64,000 nt of DNA from CAZNPL01 sp964574815 (GCA_964574815.1 CAZNPL010000030.1:1-64000); one strand, 5' to 3'. Positions 24,619 to 34,328 are shown, numbered from the stretch's first letter. Program-made: numbers and translations. Notes: generated by a model not told the origin, from the letters alone.

Positions 24619-26919
24619 ATGTCAACCGGGACCGTGGCTGGCGGTCGGCTTCGAGTCAATTTCGAAATCGCAAGAGGCAACGTGGCAAAGACGCGTTTCA
24701 CAGACCAGATACTTCGTCATCTCGCCCGCGAGGGATATCGTCCGCAGAAGATGCGCCGGATCGCTCGTGAGATGGGTATCGCGGACGCGGAATACGGCGA
24801 TTTCCGTGAGGCGGTGAAAGCGTTGATGAAGGCAGGTCGGGTCGTGATGGGCTCGGCCAGCGCACTTACGTTGCCCGATCCTGCTGGCCGGATTGTCGGT
24901 CGTTTCCGAGCCAATCCGCGGGGCTTCGGGTTCGTCATCCCTGAGTTGCCCAATTCGCATGGTGACCTGTTCGTTCCGCCGGGATCGTCCCGGGGGGCGA
25001 TGACGGGCGACACGGTGGCTGCTCAAGTGCGCAAGCGCGGCCGGCGGGACGGCCGGTTGATGTACGAAGGGCGCGTCGTTGAGATCATCGAACGGGGGCA
25101 GAGCCGATTCGTCGGAGAACTCTGCCGCGAGCTGCGCCGCTGGTTTGTTCGTCCCGACGGCAACACGCTTCACGTGCCGATTCTCGTAGGCGACCCGCGG
25201 GCCAAGCGTGCCCGGGAGGGCGAACAGGTTGTGGTCGAGATCGTTGAGTATCCATCGGAAGGCGGGGACGCCCGCGGAGTGATCACAGAGGTGCTCGGCA
25301 AGCGCGGCGACCCGGGGGTGGATACACAGAGCATCATCCATCAGTACCAACTGCCACAGGAGTTCCCGGACTCGGCTTTGGATGAGGCCAGGCGCGTTGT
25401 AGCTGATTACGACGCCGACGCCGCAGCCGCCGGGCGTGAAGACTTGCGTGATCTGACCATCATCACGATTGACCCTGACGACGCACGCGATTTCGACGAC
25501 GCAATCTCGGTGACAAAGCAGGGAGGCGGCAAGCTGGAGCTTGGGGTTCACATTGCTGACGTGTCGCATTTCGTGCGGTCCGGCAGCCCGCTTGACGAGG
25601 AGGCGCGCGGGCGTGCGAACAGCGTGTATTTTCCGCGGCTGGTCATTCCGATGCTGCCGGAGGTTCTGTCCAACGGACTTTGCAGCCTGCAGGAAGGTCA
25701 GCCCCGGCTGACGAAAAGCGTTTTCGTCACGTACAACTCTCAGGGGCGGAGAGTCTCGTCGCGTTTCGCGAACACGGTTATTCGATCGACCAAGCGACTG
25801 ACGTACGAGCAGGCCACACGAATCCTCTCGGGCAAGACCGGGCGGACGTCGCGCAGGGTCGTCGCCCTGCTGCGACAGATGGAGTCGCTGGCCCAATCGA
25901 TTCAGCAACGGCGATTGAGCGACGGCATGCTGGTACTGGATCTTCCGGAAGTGGACGTCTTGTTCGACGAGGAGGGGCAGGTATCCGGCGTTGAGCCGAC
26001 CGACACGAGCTTTTCGCACACGCTCATCGAGATGTTTATGGTGGAGGCGAACGAAGCCGTCGCGGAGCTGTTTGCCGGACTGGGAGTGCCGGCCCTTCGC
26101 CGGGTGCATCCGCCACCGGACGCGGCCGCGCTGCAGCCGCTCAACCGGTTCTTGCGGGCATTGGAACTGTCCCCCATCAAGTCGCTGGACACGGTTTCTC
26201 TACGCCCCCTGCTGGAGAAGGTGCGGGGTCGCCCGGAGGCATACGCGGTCAACCTTGCGGTCCTGCGCTCACTGGAGCAGGCGGTGTATGAGCCGACGTT
26301 GATGGGGCATTTCGCGCTGGCCAGCGAGCACTACACGCACTTTACGTCGCCGATTCGCCGCTATCCGGACCTGACCATTCATCGACTCTTCGAGGCTTAC
26401 GTACGGGGTGATCTGACGAAGCGTCGCCGTGGGCCGGAGGTGCCCGGCCTGGAGGAGTGCCAAGAGGTGGGCGTGCACTGCAGTCGCAACGAGCGGCGGG
26501 CCGAGGCGGCGGAGCGTGAGTTGAAATTGGTCCATGTGCTGCGTTTGCTCGAGCGTCACGTGGGTGATGAGTACGAGGGCGTTATTACAGGCGTGGCGAA
26601 TTTCGGGCTGTTCGTTCAGTTGCCCGAATATCTCGTCGAGGGTCTTCTGCGGTTCAGCGACTTGGTTGACGACTGGTGGGAAGTGGACAGCGAAGCCGGC
26701 TGCGTGATCGGTCAGCGAACGGGGCGGCGGCTCAAGATCGGGGATCGCGTTCGGGTTGCGATCGCGGCGATCGATCTGGCCGACCGAGATCTGGATCTGG
26801 TTTTGGCCGACGAGCGAAACGGTCGCGAGGCAAAGAGCGCTCGGCCCTCCAAGGCAGGCAAGCGCAAGCGCGCCGCCGGCCGAGGGAAAAAACCGAAGAA
26901 CCGCAAGCGGCGGCGGTAG
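24619..26919 (+). CDS. rnr: Ribonuclease R (RNB-family 3'-5' exoribonuclease)
   Basis: 766 residues, close to standard RNase R. The N-terminal winged-helix-like region (FTDQILRHLAREGYRPQKMRRIAREMG) and cold-shock domains (GRFRANPRGFGFVIPE, DLFVPPGSSRGAMTGDTV) precede the RNB catalytic domain. That domain has IDPDDARDFDDAI near residue 285, which holds the four metal-binding Asp, and HYTHFTSPIRRYPDL near 570. A C-terminal S1 domain (YEGVITGVANFGLFVQL) and a Lys/Arg tail follow. It degrades structured RNA and contributes to rRNA and tmRNA quality control. Start ATG at 24619 with GGGGG upstream; an internal GTG (VAKTRFTD) would give a more typical N-terminus. Confidence 0.95.
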   Translation: MSTGTVAGGRLRVNFEIARGNVAKTRFTDQILRHLAREGYRPQKMRRIAREMGIADAEYGDFREAVKALMKAGRVVMGSASALTLPDPAGRIVGRFRANPRGFGFVIPELPNSHGDLFVPPGSSRGAMTGDTVAAQVRKRGRRDGRLMYEGRVVEIIERGQSRFVGELCRELRRWFVRPDGNTLHVPILVGDPRAKRAREGEQVVVEIVEYPSEGGDARGVITEVLGKRGDPGVDTQSIIHQYQLPQEFPDSALDEARRVVADYDADAAAAGREDLRDLTIITIDPDDARDFDDAISVTKQGGGKLELGVHIADVSHFVRSGSPLDEEARGRANSVYFPRLVIPMLPEVLSNGLCSLQEGQPRLTKSVFVTYNSQGRRVSSRFANTVIRSTKRLTYEQATRILSGKTGRTSRRVVALLRQMESLAQSIQQRRLSDGMLVLDLPEVDVLFDEEGQVSGVEPTDTSFSHTLIEMFMVEANEAVAELFAGLGVPALRRVHPPPDAAALQPLNRFLRALELSPIKSLDTVSLRPLLEKVRGRPEAYAVNLAVLRSLEQAVYEPTLMGHFALASEHYTHFTSPIRRYPDLTIHRLFEAYVRGDLTKRRRGPEVPGLEECQEVGVHCSRNERRAEAAERELKLVHVLRLLERHVGDEYEGVITGVANFGLFVQLPEYLVEGLLRFSDLVDDWWEVDSEAGCVIGQRTGRRLKIGDRVRVAIAAIDLADRDLDLVLADERNGREAKSARPSKAGKRKRAAGRGKKPKNRKRRR

Positions 26920-26974
26920 ATAGTCTGGTGCCCTCGCGGCCCGATGCACTGCCTCAATGGAGAAGGAACGCGCG

Positions 26975-28573
26975 ATGCGAGTGATCGGTCCTGGTGCGCT
27001 GTCTGCCGGCATGTTACTCGTCCTCGGCTGCGCGCGAATGCAGACGGCGGACCCCGTGCGGATGCCGACTTTCACCGACAAGGACGATCACGCGGTCGGC
27101 GTTGTCTTCCACGATCGCAATGCAAACGGTCGACGCGAGCCGGGTGAGCCGGGGATTACCGGCGTCGGGGTGTCCAATGGCGTTGACGTGGTGCTGACGG
27201 ACCGGCGAGGGCGGTACGCGCTTCCCGTTGGCCAGGAAACGGTTGTCTTCGTCATTAAACCCGCGGGATGGATGACTCCGGTTGACCAACACAACGTTCC
27301 AAAGTTCCACTACGTTCACAAACCGGCGGGCTCGCCGACGTTGCGATATGCAGGCGTCGCACCCACTGGCGCGATTCCTGAATCAATCGACTTTCCACTG
27401 TACCGGCAGAAGGAGGGCCGGCGCTTCCGAGCAGTGGTCTTCGGCGACCCGCAGCCCTACACAAAGGAAGAGGTCTATTTCCTGGCTCATGACATCGTCG
27501 AGGAGCTTGTCGGTTTCGACGCGGCCTTCGGAGTATCGCTTGGAGATCTGGTCGGCGACGACCTTGACCTGTTTGGTCCGCTTAACGAGATCGTCTCGCA
27601 CGTCGGGATTCCCTGGTACAACGTGCTGGGCAACCACGACATCAATTTCGACGCTCCTGACGATGACTCCTCTGATGAGACTTACGAACGGATCTTCGGC
27701 CCGCCCTGCTATGCGTTCAATTACGGCAAGGTCCATTTCATCGTGCTCGACGATGTGCATTGGACGGGCGAAGGCGGCTACGAAGATAAGCGCACGTACC
27801 ACGGCGAGATCGGCAGCCGGCAACTCGCCTTCATTGAGAATGATCTACAATTGGTTCCGAAAGACCGCCTCATCGTGCTGATGATGCACATCCCGCTCAT
27901 CGAGGTGGAGGATCGCGCCCGGCTGTCCGAGATCCTCGCGGATCGGCCGCACACCCTCAGCATGGCCGCCCACTACCACACGCAAAGCCACCACTTTCTT
28001 GCGGACGAGAAGGGCTGGAGCGGCGACGGCGGCCACCATCATTTTATCAACGCAACGACCAGCGGAAGCTGGTGGAAAGGTGAGCTCGACGAGGAGAACA
28101 TCCCGCATACGACCATGCGCGACGGCGCCCCAAACGGCTACTCGATCATCACGTTCGACGGTGTGGACTACTCGATCCGGTTCAAAGCCGCCCGCCGGCC
28201 ATGGGACCATCAGATGACCATCCATGCCCCGGACGAGGTAACGGTTGCCCAGGCGCCCGCCACCGAGGTGCTGGTCAACGTGTTTGCCGGGTCGCCGCGA
28301 TCCACCGTTGAGATGCGGCTGGGTGACAGCGGGCGGTGGATCCCGATGGAGCGCGTCGAACGCGAGGATGCGTATTACGTGGCGATGAAGGAGCGGGAAG
28401 CGATGCGCACGCAAGTCGAGCGCAGGCTCCCTCGGATCGCCAAATCGCGTCATCTCTGGGTTGCAGCACTGCCTGCCGAAGCACCGATCGGCAGCCACCT
28501 GATCCACGTTCGTACGACCGACATGTTCGGGCAGACATTCGAGGACCGCCGTATCATCGCGGTCCGCCCGTGA
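26975..28573 (+). CDS. Lipoprotein calcineurin-like metallophosphoesterase
   Basis: 532 residues from the ATG at 26975, chosen for its GGAGAAGGA ribosome site; another ATG 18 bases upstream is possible. The signal peptide ends at the lipobox LLVLGC. An N-terminal transthyretin/SdrD-like domain (VVFHDRNANGRREPGEPGITGVGVSNG...TDRRGRYALPV) is followed by the phosphoesterase core: GDPQPY, SLGDLVGDD, LGNHD, MMHIPL and HYHTQS, the full set of metal ligands, then a C-terminal beta domain. This matches the MetallophosN-Metallophos-MetallophosC layout common in Planctomycetes and Bacteroidetes. It probably hydrolyses phosphoesters at the cell surface. Confidence 0.88.
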   Translation: MRVIGPGALSAGMLLVLGCARMQTADPVRMPTFTDKDDHAVGVVFHDRNANGRREPGEPGITGVGVSNGVDVVLTDRRGRYALPVGQETVVFVIKPAGWMTPVDQHNVPKFHYVHKPAGSPTLRYAGVAPTGAIPESIDFPLYRQKEGRRFRAVVFGDPQPYTKEEVYFLAHDIVEELVGFDAAFGVSLGDLVGDDLDLFGPLNEIVSHVGIPWYNVLGNHDINFDAPDDDSSDETYERIFGPPCYAFNYGKVHFIVLDDVHWTGEGGYEDKRTYHGEIGSRQLAFIENDLQLVPKDRLIVLMMHIPLIEVEDRARLSEILADRPHTLSMAAHYHTQSHHFLADEKGWSGDGGHHHFINATTSGSWWKGELDEENIPHTTMRDGAPNGYSIITFDGVDYSIRFKAARRPWDHQMTIHAPDEVTVAQAPATEVLVNVFAGSPRSTVEMRLGDSGRWIPMERVEREDAYYVAMKEREAMRTQVERRLPRIAKSRHLWVAALPAEAPIGSHLIHVRTTDMFGQTFEDRRIIAVRP

Positions 28574-28612
28574 CCGGAGACGGGACCGCGAGGAGCGACG
28601 GATCGTCGTGAA

Positions 28613-29932
28613 CTACAGCAGATAGCTCTGGAAAAGAACCGCAAAGCCCAGGAAGGCCACGAATCCGATGACATCGGTGACTGTGGTGAGGATGATGCTC
28701 GAGCATTGAGCCGGGTCCCAGCCCAGTTTTTTCATCACGATCGGGATCGAGGCGCCGGCCAGGCCGGCGAAGAACAAGTTGACCACCATTCCGAGTCCTA
28801 TCACCAACCCGAGTACCGGATTGCCCTGCCAGAACCACGCTATGATTCCGGTGACCAGTCCCGTAACAGCGCCGGTTGTAACCCCCAGTAAGCTCTCCTT
28901 CATGACAAGGGCCAACACGCGATTGCGTGGTATCTCGCGCATGACCAGCCCGCGCATGACGATGGCCAGCGACTGCGCGCCGGCATTGCCTCCCTGCCCG
29001 GCGACCACCGGCAGGAAGACGGCCAAAACGGTGATGCGTGCGATTGTGTCCTCGAAGAGCGAGACGACGAACGCGGCGAGGAACGCCGTTGCAAGATTGA
29101 CGTGAAGCCAGGGCAGGCGTTTGCGTAGCGAGAAAGTGAAAGGCGAAAACGCCCGTTCGTCGGGGCTTCCGCCGAACATGCGCTGGATGCTCTCGACGAC
29201 GCTTTCCTGTGTCCCGTGGATGAGTTGCTCCGCTTTGACGATTCCGAGCAGCCGTTTCTCTGCGTCCACCACGGGCGCAGCGAAGTACCGCCGCCTGCCG
29301 ATCTCCTGCGCGGCCTCTGCGGCGTCGAGGAAGCAATCGAGCGCAAAGACGTCCCGATTGACGACCGATGCCAGCGGAGCGTCGTCGGGGGCGAGGAGAA
29401 GATCGCGCATGTTGATGACTCCGACGAGGTGCTCTTTCGTGTCGACCATGTAGGCGTACGAAGCCGGGTAGCGCTGGGACGCGAGCTTGCGTATCCTGCG
29501 TATGGCGTCGCCGACGGTTTGCTTCTCGTGAAACGACAGGTAGTCCGTGTGCATGATGCGACCCACGCTCCCCTCGGGATAGACCAGCAGTTCACGGGCC
29601 TCAATCTTGAGTTTCTTCGGGGCGTGCGGCAGGAGCCTTTCGAGCGCGTCGTGCGGCAGTCTCATGAGAAGGAGTGCGGCCCGCTTGGGCTCCATGGCAC
29701 GTACGACGGCTTTGAAGCTGTCGGGATCCATGTCTTTGATGAGGGCGGCGGCGTAGTTAAGCTGGAGATGAGGCAGAATCAGAGCACTCACGCTGCGCGG
29801 CAACGCTTCGAACATCTGCGCCGCCTCCGCCTCAGGGAGCGCCTCGACGGTGCGCGCAGCGGCGGCGGGATCGGCGGTGACATACTTCTCGACGAGCGGC
29901 GTGAGCGCGTTTTCTGAAGGTTGTGGAACCAA
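28613..29932 (-). CDS. mgtE: Magnesium transporter MgtE
   Basis: 439 residues. Domain order fits MgtE: N-terminal superhelical domain (residues 10-130, MFEALPRSVSALIL, LLMRLPHDALERLL), two CBS domains (GRIMHTDYLSFHEKQTVGDAI and VNRDVFALDCFLDAAEAAQE), then five membrane helices with the signature PVVAGQGGNAGAQS near residue 325 and a final FLGFAVLFQSYLL. The CBS domains sense cytoplasmic Mg2+ and gate the dimeric channel. The start is TTG, with GGAG 10 bases upstream and no suitable early ATG. The 224-base leader showed no recognisable M-box. Convergent with the phosphoesterase gene. Confidence 0.93.
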   Translation of the reverse strand: MVPQPSENALTPLVEKYVTADPAAAARTVEALPEAEAAQMFEALPRSVSALILPHLQLNYAAALIKDMDPDSFKAVVRAMEPKRAALLLMRLPHDALERLLPHAPKKLKIEARELLVYPEGSVGRIMHTDYLSFHEKQTVGDAIRRIRKLASQRYPASYAYMVDTKEHLVGVINMRDLLLAPDDAPLASVVNRDVFALDCFLDAAEAAQEIGRRRYFAAPVVDAEKRLLGIVKAEQLIHGTQESVVESIQRMFGGSPDERAFSPFTFSLRKRLPWLHVNLATAFLAAFVVSLFEDTIARITVLAVFLPVVAGQGGNAGAQSLAIVMRGLVMREIPRNRVLALVMKESLLGVTTGAVTGLVTGIIAWFWQGNPVLGLVIGLGMVVNLFFAGLAGASIPIVMKKLGWDPAQCSSIILTTVTDVIGFVAFLGFAVLFQSYLL

Positions 29933-30156
29933 TGCTTCGTACTCCTGCAGTGTTCAAGATAGGTAGCGACGCCCGCCCGGCCCACGGGGCAATCTTCACC
30001 TGGAGCGGTGATGCTATCGGCATTTCGGCTGCGTACAAGCGGCGGGAATACCTGAGCGCGTTGCGCGCTTCAGCGCCGCGAATCGCGCCTGTCGGGCTTC
30101 GCGTGGACAGGTTACCGCTTCAGATGGCGGTTTTGCACGCCGATTGGGCAGCTTAG

Positions 30157-31365
30157 CTACTGCGCGGACACAACGTCGCCCGGGCGTGCAGCAGGATACA
30201 CAATGCCATCCTCTTCGTCGTGGCATTCGGTGCAGGTAGGCGGTTTGTGGAACGCCTCGTTCACGTGGCAAAATTCGCAGTCGAACGCGGCGTGCGATGC
30301 ATCCAGGCGCAGACCCGTGACCGCGTGATCGAAGTTGCCGACCGACCAGTCCGTGTGGCAGCTTGTGCAGCTTGTTTCCAGCCTGGTGAACGGGACCTTC
30401 TTGTGACAATCACGGCAACTACGCGCCGCATGATATCGGCCAAGCGGCCAACCAGTGCTGACGTGTTCGAAGGGCGGAGGCGGTTCTTCGTCAGCTTCGA
30501 AGTGACACCGCGCGCAGGAATCGTCCTGATGGCAGGCGAAGCACGGTTGGTGGTGTTCTTCGAATGAGCGTTCGGGGCGTTCCTGCCCTGTGCGCTCCTC
30601 GTGACATCGGTTGCAATTGTCCTCGTGGTGACACTCGGCGCATGTCAGTCCGTAGCGATGGATGTGCTCCTTGTGTCGAAAGAGCACCTGCCCCACGTCC
30701 TCGGTCTTGTAGACGACGGAATCCGGCTCGGGGATCGGCTGGTGCATCCGGCCGATCAGATCTCCCGGCGTCGGAAGCGCAGACGGCTCCGCCGGGCCGG
30801 GGGTCGTCTTGGGGTGGTGGCAGATGCTGCAACTGGTCTCGCCGCCCCATTCACGGTGGCAACTCATGCACTGGCGGTGGTAAGCGCCCTTCAACCCCGG
30901 CTGGCGAATGGTCCCTTCGCCAGGTTCGGTGCTGTGGCACGTTTTGCATGCCGGATGTGCCGCCCCTTCGGGCGTGTAGTGATGGCACGTTACGCAGCCG
31001 TTGGCCATCCGGGCCATCTTGGCATGGCCGGCGTGATCGAACGGCACGGGCAGGTAGAGGTCCTCCAGCTCATCGAGGATAACCAGTCGCGGCCCCTCCT
31101 TCGCCTCGAGCGATTCGACGAGCTGCTGCTCGGCCAGCCGCGTGCATGGCCGCAGGCAGAGATTGTCAGCCGTCGGCTTGGTGCACGTATGGCAGTCGGT
31201 GCAACGCTGCTGGTTTGCATCGCTGTGCAGTTTCGCGGCGGGCGGAGTCTCCTCGGCCAAAGCGGCGCCGCAGTACACCGTCCATGCGACGGCAAGCAGG
31301 AGCCGCTGGAGGCCGCTGCCGAGCGTGAGGCTGCGCAGCGATGTCATGGGTCGGCGTATCATCAT
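30157..31365 (-). CDS. Periplasmic 13-haem c-type cytochrome
   Basis: 402 residues with a Sec signal peptide (cleavage after GAALAEE). I count thirteen CxxCH motifs: CTDCH, CVTCH, CKTCH, CMSCH, CSICH, CAECH, CNRCH, CFACH, CARCH, CRDCH, CTSCH, CEFCH, CTECH. Many other His residues could give bis-His ligation as in cytochrome c3 relatives. The start at 31365 is fixed by an ATGA overlap with the upstream HybB-like gene's stop and a GGAGGG site. It is the third gene of the operon and the likely electron acceptor or donor of the membrane subunit, on the periplasmic side. It resembles haem proteins of Hmc/Cbc-type modules rather than a named family. Confidence 0.9.
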   Translation of the reverse strand: MMIRRPMTSLRSLTLGSGLQRLLLAVAWTVYCGAALAEETPPAAKLHSDANQQRCTDCHTCTKPTADNLCLRPCTRLAEQQLVESLEAKEGPRLVILDELEDLYLPVPFDHAGHAKMARMANGCVTCHHYTPEGAAHPACKTCHSTEPGEGTIRQPGLKGAYHRQCMSCHREWGGETSCSICHHPKTTPGPAEPSALPTPGDLIGRMHQPIPEPDSVVYKTEDVGQVLFRHKEHIHRYGLTCAECHHEDNCNRCHEERTGQERPERSFEEHHQPCFACHQDDSCARCHFEADEEPPPPFEHVSTGWPLGRYHAARSCRDCHKKVPFTRLETSCTSCHTDWSVGNFDHAVTGLRLDASHAAFDCEFCHVNEAFHKPPTCTECHDEEDGIVYPAARPGDVVSAQ

Positions 31366-32552
31366 GATGTCGTCGCCCTCCGCGGTACGCTGATGACCGG
31401 CAGATAGGTCACGATCAAGCGGTAGCACAGGATCAAAAGCGATATGAGGCCAATTGTGACTGCAAACTCGCCCAGCGACGGGAAGTAGGATCGCACCGCG
31501 TACGGCGGCCGATAGGCTACGAGGAATACGTTCACGCGGTTCAAAGCCACGCCGAGGACGACCAGCAGCGATGCGGTCAACAGCAAACTTGGCGTGTGCC
31601 TTACACGTTTCGAGAGAAGCATTGCGATGGGTACAACGACGCCGAGCAGGAGCTCAATCAGGAACATATTCGAGTGCACGGAGCCGTCGAACAGGCCTAC
31701 GTAGGCCTGGCGAATAAGCAAGTCACCGATTTTGAACGCCAGGTAGATGAAGAGCAACACGGGCACGATCAACGCCAATCGACTCAGGAGCCGGCGTTCG
31801 GGCGAAAGACCGAGCGACCAGGACGAGTAGAGCGACTCGACCACGACCATCGGATAGCCCACCGCGACCGCCGACAGGAGAAACAGCAGTGGCAGAATCG
31901 GCGTGTACCAGAGTGCGTGCATCTTGGAGGGAGCGATCAGCATGAGCGTTCCCAGGGAGGACTGGTGCAGGCATGAGAGCACGACGCCGGCAAGGATGAA
32001 CGCGAACATCGTTTTGTTGACGAGCCGATGCACTTTCGCACAGAGGTGCGCCAGTCGCGGCCGGCGGGGGTCCCCACCGAACCGCTCGCAGAGGATCGGC
32101 AGAAACTCGATGTACAACACGGTCAGGTAGCACATCACGCACATGCCGACTTCGAACAGGACGGAATTGCCTTGCCACATCGAGGGGACGGCTGGATGCC
32201 AGATGTTGTAGTACCGGCCCAGGTCCACCATCAGGCCCAGGCCAACAAACGTGTAACCGAGCAGGGCCGTCAGCAGCGCCGGCCTCACAATCGCGTGATA
32301 GTCCTGGCGGCGGAATACGTACGCCAGCGCCGCGGTCGTAAAGCCGCCCGCGGCCAGCGCAACACCGGTAGCCACGTCGATGGCGATCCACAGCCCCCAT
32401 GGGTACTGCTGATCGAGGTTGGTCGCCGCAGACAGGCCGAAGATGAACCGGTACGCGGCCACAAGCAGTCCGGCCGCGCCGAGCACCATCAGGACCGCGA
32501 CGCCCGGGGTGAGCAGTTTTCGCCTGACCGGTTGCGGCATCTCGTTCGTCAT
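31362..32552 (-). CDS. HybB/NrfD-type quinone-interacting membrane subunit
   Basis: 396 residues, about ten membrane helices. The N-terminal FGLSAATNLDQQYPWGLWIAIDVATGVALAAGGFT block is a hallmark of HybB-type NrfD proteins; further marks include the charged VDLGRYYNIWHP loop. In the family this subunit exchanges electrons between (mena)quinone and an Fe-S partner. Start at 32552 is supported by a 4-base ATGA overlap with the Fe-S gene stop (a GTG 6 bases upstream also has a GGAG nearby). The overlap with the following cytochrome gene is also ATGA, so the three proteins are probably translationally coupled and made in fixed ratio. Confidence 0.93.
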   Translation of the reverse strand: MTNEMPQPVRRKLLTPGVAVLMVLGAAGLLVAAYRFIFGLSAATNLDQQYPWGLWIAIDVATGVALAAGGFTTAALAYVFRRQDYHAIVRPALLTALLGYTFVGLGLMVDLGRYYNIWHPAVPSMWQGNSVLFEVGMCVMCYLTVLYIEFLPILCERFGGDPRRPRLAHLCAKVHRLVNKTMFAFILAGVVLSCLHQSSLGTLMLIAPSKMHALWYTPILPLLFLLSAVAVGYPMVVVESLYSSWSLGLSPERRLLSRLALIVPVLLFIYLAFKIGDLLIRQAYVGLFDGSVHSNMFLIELLLGVVVPIAMLLSKRVRHTPSLLLTASLLVVLGVALNRVNVFLVAYRPPYAVRSYFPSLGEFAVTIGLISLLILCYRLIVTYLPVISVPRRATTS

Positions 32553-33592
32553 TGCCACGTAACTCCGGATGTTACGGTTACGTCGTCCAGCTCTTCGTCC
32601 GCCGGCTCGGATTGCTCCTCGTCCCAGACCTGGAAGACATCCTGATCCGCTCGCTCATCGCCGGCTCGATCGCGGTCTTCGCCGAGAGGCTGCGCCCCGA
32701 CCTCCTCCCTTCGCCTGGTCAGCCACATGATCAATCCAAGGAGTCCGTACAGTGCGAGCGGGGGTACGAAGAATTTGAATACGCCGTGCTGAATGGCCTC
32801 GGTCAGTCGCGGAGGCGCGGTACTGCCCAGCGTGAGAAACCCCAGCTCCGAAAACGGAACGCTCGACAGATAGAGCCACGAGGTGCCGCCCGCCTCATGC
32901 TCGCCATACACGTGGTCAACGTAGAGATCGGGCCGTGACTTGATTCGCTCGTGGGCCACCTTCAGCAGTTCGCTTCGCTTGCCGTAGATCAGCGCTTCGT
33001 TCGGGCAGATCTTCACGCAAGCCGGGGCCTCGCCCTCGGACGTATGGTCGAAGCAGAACGTGCACTTACGCACCTGTGGCGTCAGGGCATTGTCATACTC
33101 GTAGGCCGGGATCTGGAATGGACACGCTACCATGCAGTAGCGGCAGCCCATGCATTTGCCTGCGTCGTACGTCACGGCCCCGTTACCGTTCTTTCGTAAC
33201 GCGCCGACCAGACAGGCCGAAACGCACGCGGGATCCTTGCAGTGCAGGCAGTTGGCCTTCACGTAGACAGGGCGCTCGGCGCCACCGGGGTTCTCGAACC
33301 GGTTGACAGTGGTGTAGCTGCCGGGCCCGGGACGCCGGTGCTGCTGAAACACGGACTTGTCGTCGAACGCGTCGACGGGCGGCACGTCGAATCCCGCCTG
33401 GCGCTGGCAAGCAAACTCGCACCTGCGGCAACCAATGCAGTTGGGGATGTCGACCAGGACGCACACGGTGTCCTGATGCGCACTGTTTGACATCGCGTTC
33501 GGCGCACCACTTGCGCGTGGTGCACTCACCGCGCCGGTCGCTCCTGCCGAGACCGCGATTTTCAGGAAGTTGCGCCGACTCGTTTCCAGCAT
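32549..33592 (-). CDS. HybA-like Tat-exported four-cluster [4Fe-4S] protein with C-terminal anchor
   Basis: 347 residues from the ATG at 33592. The N-terminus has a twin-arginine signal (TSRRNFLKIAVSAGA). Four ferredoxin-type clusters are visible: CIGCRRCEFACQ, CLHCKDPACVSAC, CMGCRYCMVACP and CTFCFD with APACVKICP. A C-terminal helix (PPLALYGLLGLIMWL) anchors it at the periplasmic face, followed by an acidic tail. This is the HybA/HmcB architecture: an electron wire between the NrfD-type subunit and a periplasmic redox partner. First gene of the operon. No hydrogenase subunit is in the window, so the hydrogenase role of true HybA should not be assumed. Confidence 0.92.
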   Translation of the reverse strand: MLETSRRNFLKIAVSAGATGAVSAPRASGAPNAMSNSAHQDTVCVLVDIPNCIGCRRCEFACQRQAGFDVPPVDAFDDKSVFQQHRRPGPGSYTTVNRFENPGGAERPVYVKANCLHCKDPACVSACLVGALRKNGNGAVTYDAGKCMGCRYCMVACPFQIPAYEYDNALTPQVRKCTFCFDHTSEGEAPACVKICPNEALIYGKRSELLKVAHERIKSRPDLYVDHVYGEHEAGGTSWLYLSSVPFSELGFLTLGSTAPPRLTEAIQHGVFKFFVPPLALYGLLGLIMWLTRRREEVGAQPLGEDRDRAGDERADQDVFQVWDEEQSEPADEELDDVTVTSGVTWQ

Positions 33593-34142
33593 GGCTACAC
33601 CTATGACTGCGGTACCGGACGTACCTTCAGCCTCCGACCTTCTCAGGCCAGGATCAGGAATCGGGTTCCCAGCGTCGCCCGCGAATACCGGTTGGGAAAC
33701 CCAACCATGGCGACACCGGTCTTCGGCCCAGACCCGCCAAGGCCGCCCGAGAGGCCTCGTGGGGTCCCGCTGCAGCCCACGCTGCAGGCGTTTCACAAGG
33801 ATATTGTTGCAAAATACATGCCAAATCGGCGCGAATTGCAACGCCCGGGCGTCGTTGTTTCAACAAGCGGCGCGGCGTCTGAGTCGGGCGTCAGCCGGAA
33901 ACTAGGCGCCCCATCGCGAAGACCACGTTTTCCACGCGTCTTGGAGATGCGGAGGGCTCAAGTTGCGTAATTCAAGTGCTGCAGAGCAGGGCGTGCCGTA
34001 AGTAGTAAGCCAGGGCGAGCGCCGGGTGCTGTCCTCGGCGGTCCGCTAGAGAGCTCTTGCGAAGCGGAATGCCCCCCCGCCGTGGGCGTCGCCGTCACCA
34101 GTTGCCAAATAAGGCGACACTTCGTGCGAATAAGCCCCAGCG
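33593..34142. other. Intergenic region, 550 bases, no gene seen
   Basis: Upstream of the redox operon (minus) and upstream of the AraC-type remnant (plus). The minus-strand open frame extending above 33592 has no homology and precedes the Tat signal. No promoter strong enough to report. The region adjoins a decayed locus and may itself contain degraded sequence. Confidence 0.4.
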
Positions 34143-34328
34143 ATGCCGAAATTGATCTCCGAAATCCTGCTCGGGCGAACTGTTGGGCTTGTGGATGTTG
34201 ATGCGGTCCGGCTGCACGAAGTGGCCTATGCCCCGTATGCCGAACTGCCGCCGCATGCTCACGCCAAGTCCAGTGTCAGCATCATTCTTCGAGGCGAGTG
34301 CGAGGACCGCGTAGACGGCCAAGTCTAG
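34143..34328 (+). pseudogene. Truncated AraC-type regulator, N-terminal cupin remnant
   Basis: 61 codons. The sequence RLHEVAYAPYAELPPHAHAK followed by SVSIILRGECEDRVDG resembles the N-terminal sensor cupin of AraC-family regulators (His pair in PPHAHA, then the beta-strand with LRG). It then meets a stop, so the rest of the cupin and the helix-turn-helix domain are missing. The end coincides with the broken end of the opposing serine hydrolase remnant, which points to a deletion. The assignment rests on a short stretch and could be wrong. Confidence 0.45.

Noticed and set aside
24622..26109. 495-codon minus-strand open frame
   Set aside because: Antisense to RNase R; His/Arg-rich without domain signals.
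30157..33592. Uptake hydrogenase operon
   Set aside because: HybA-like and HybB-like proteins are present but no [NiFe] large or small subunit or maturation gene is found in the window.
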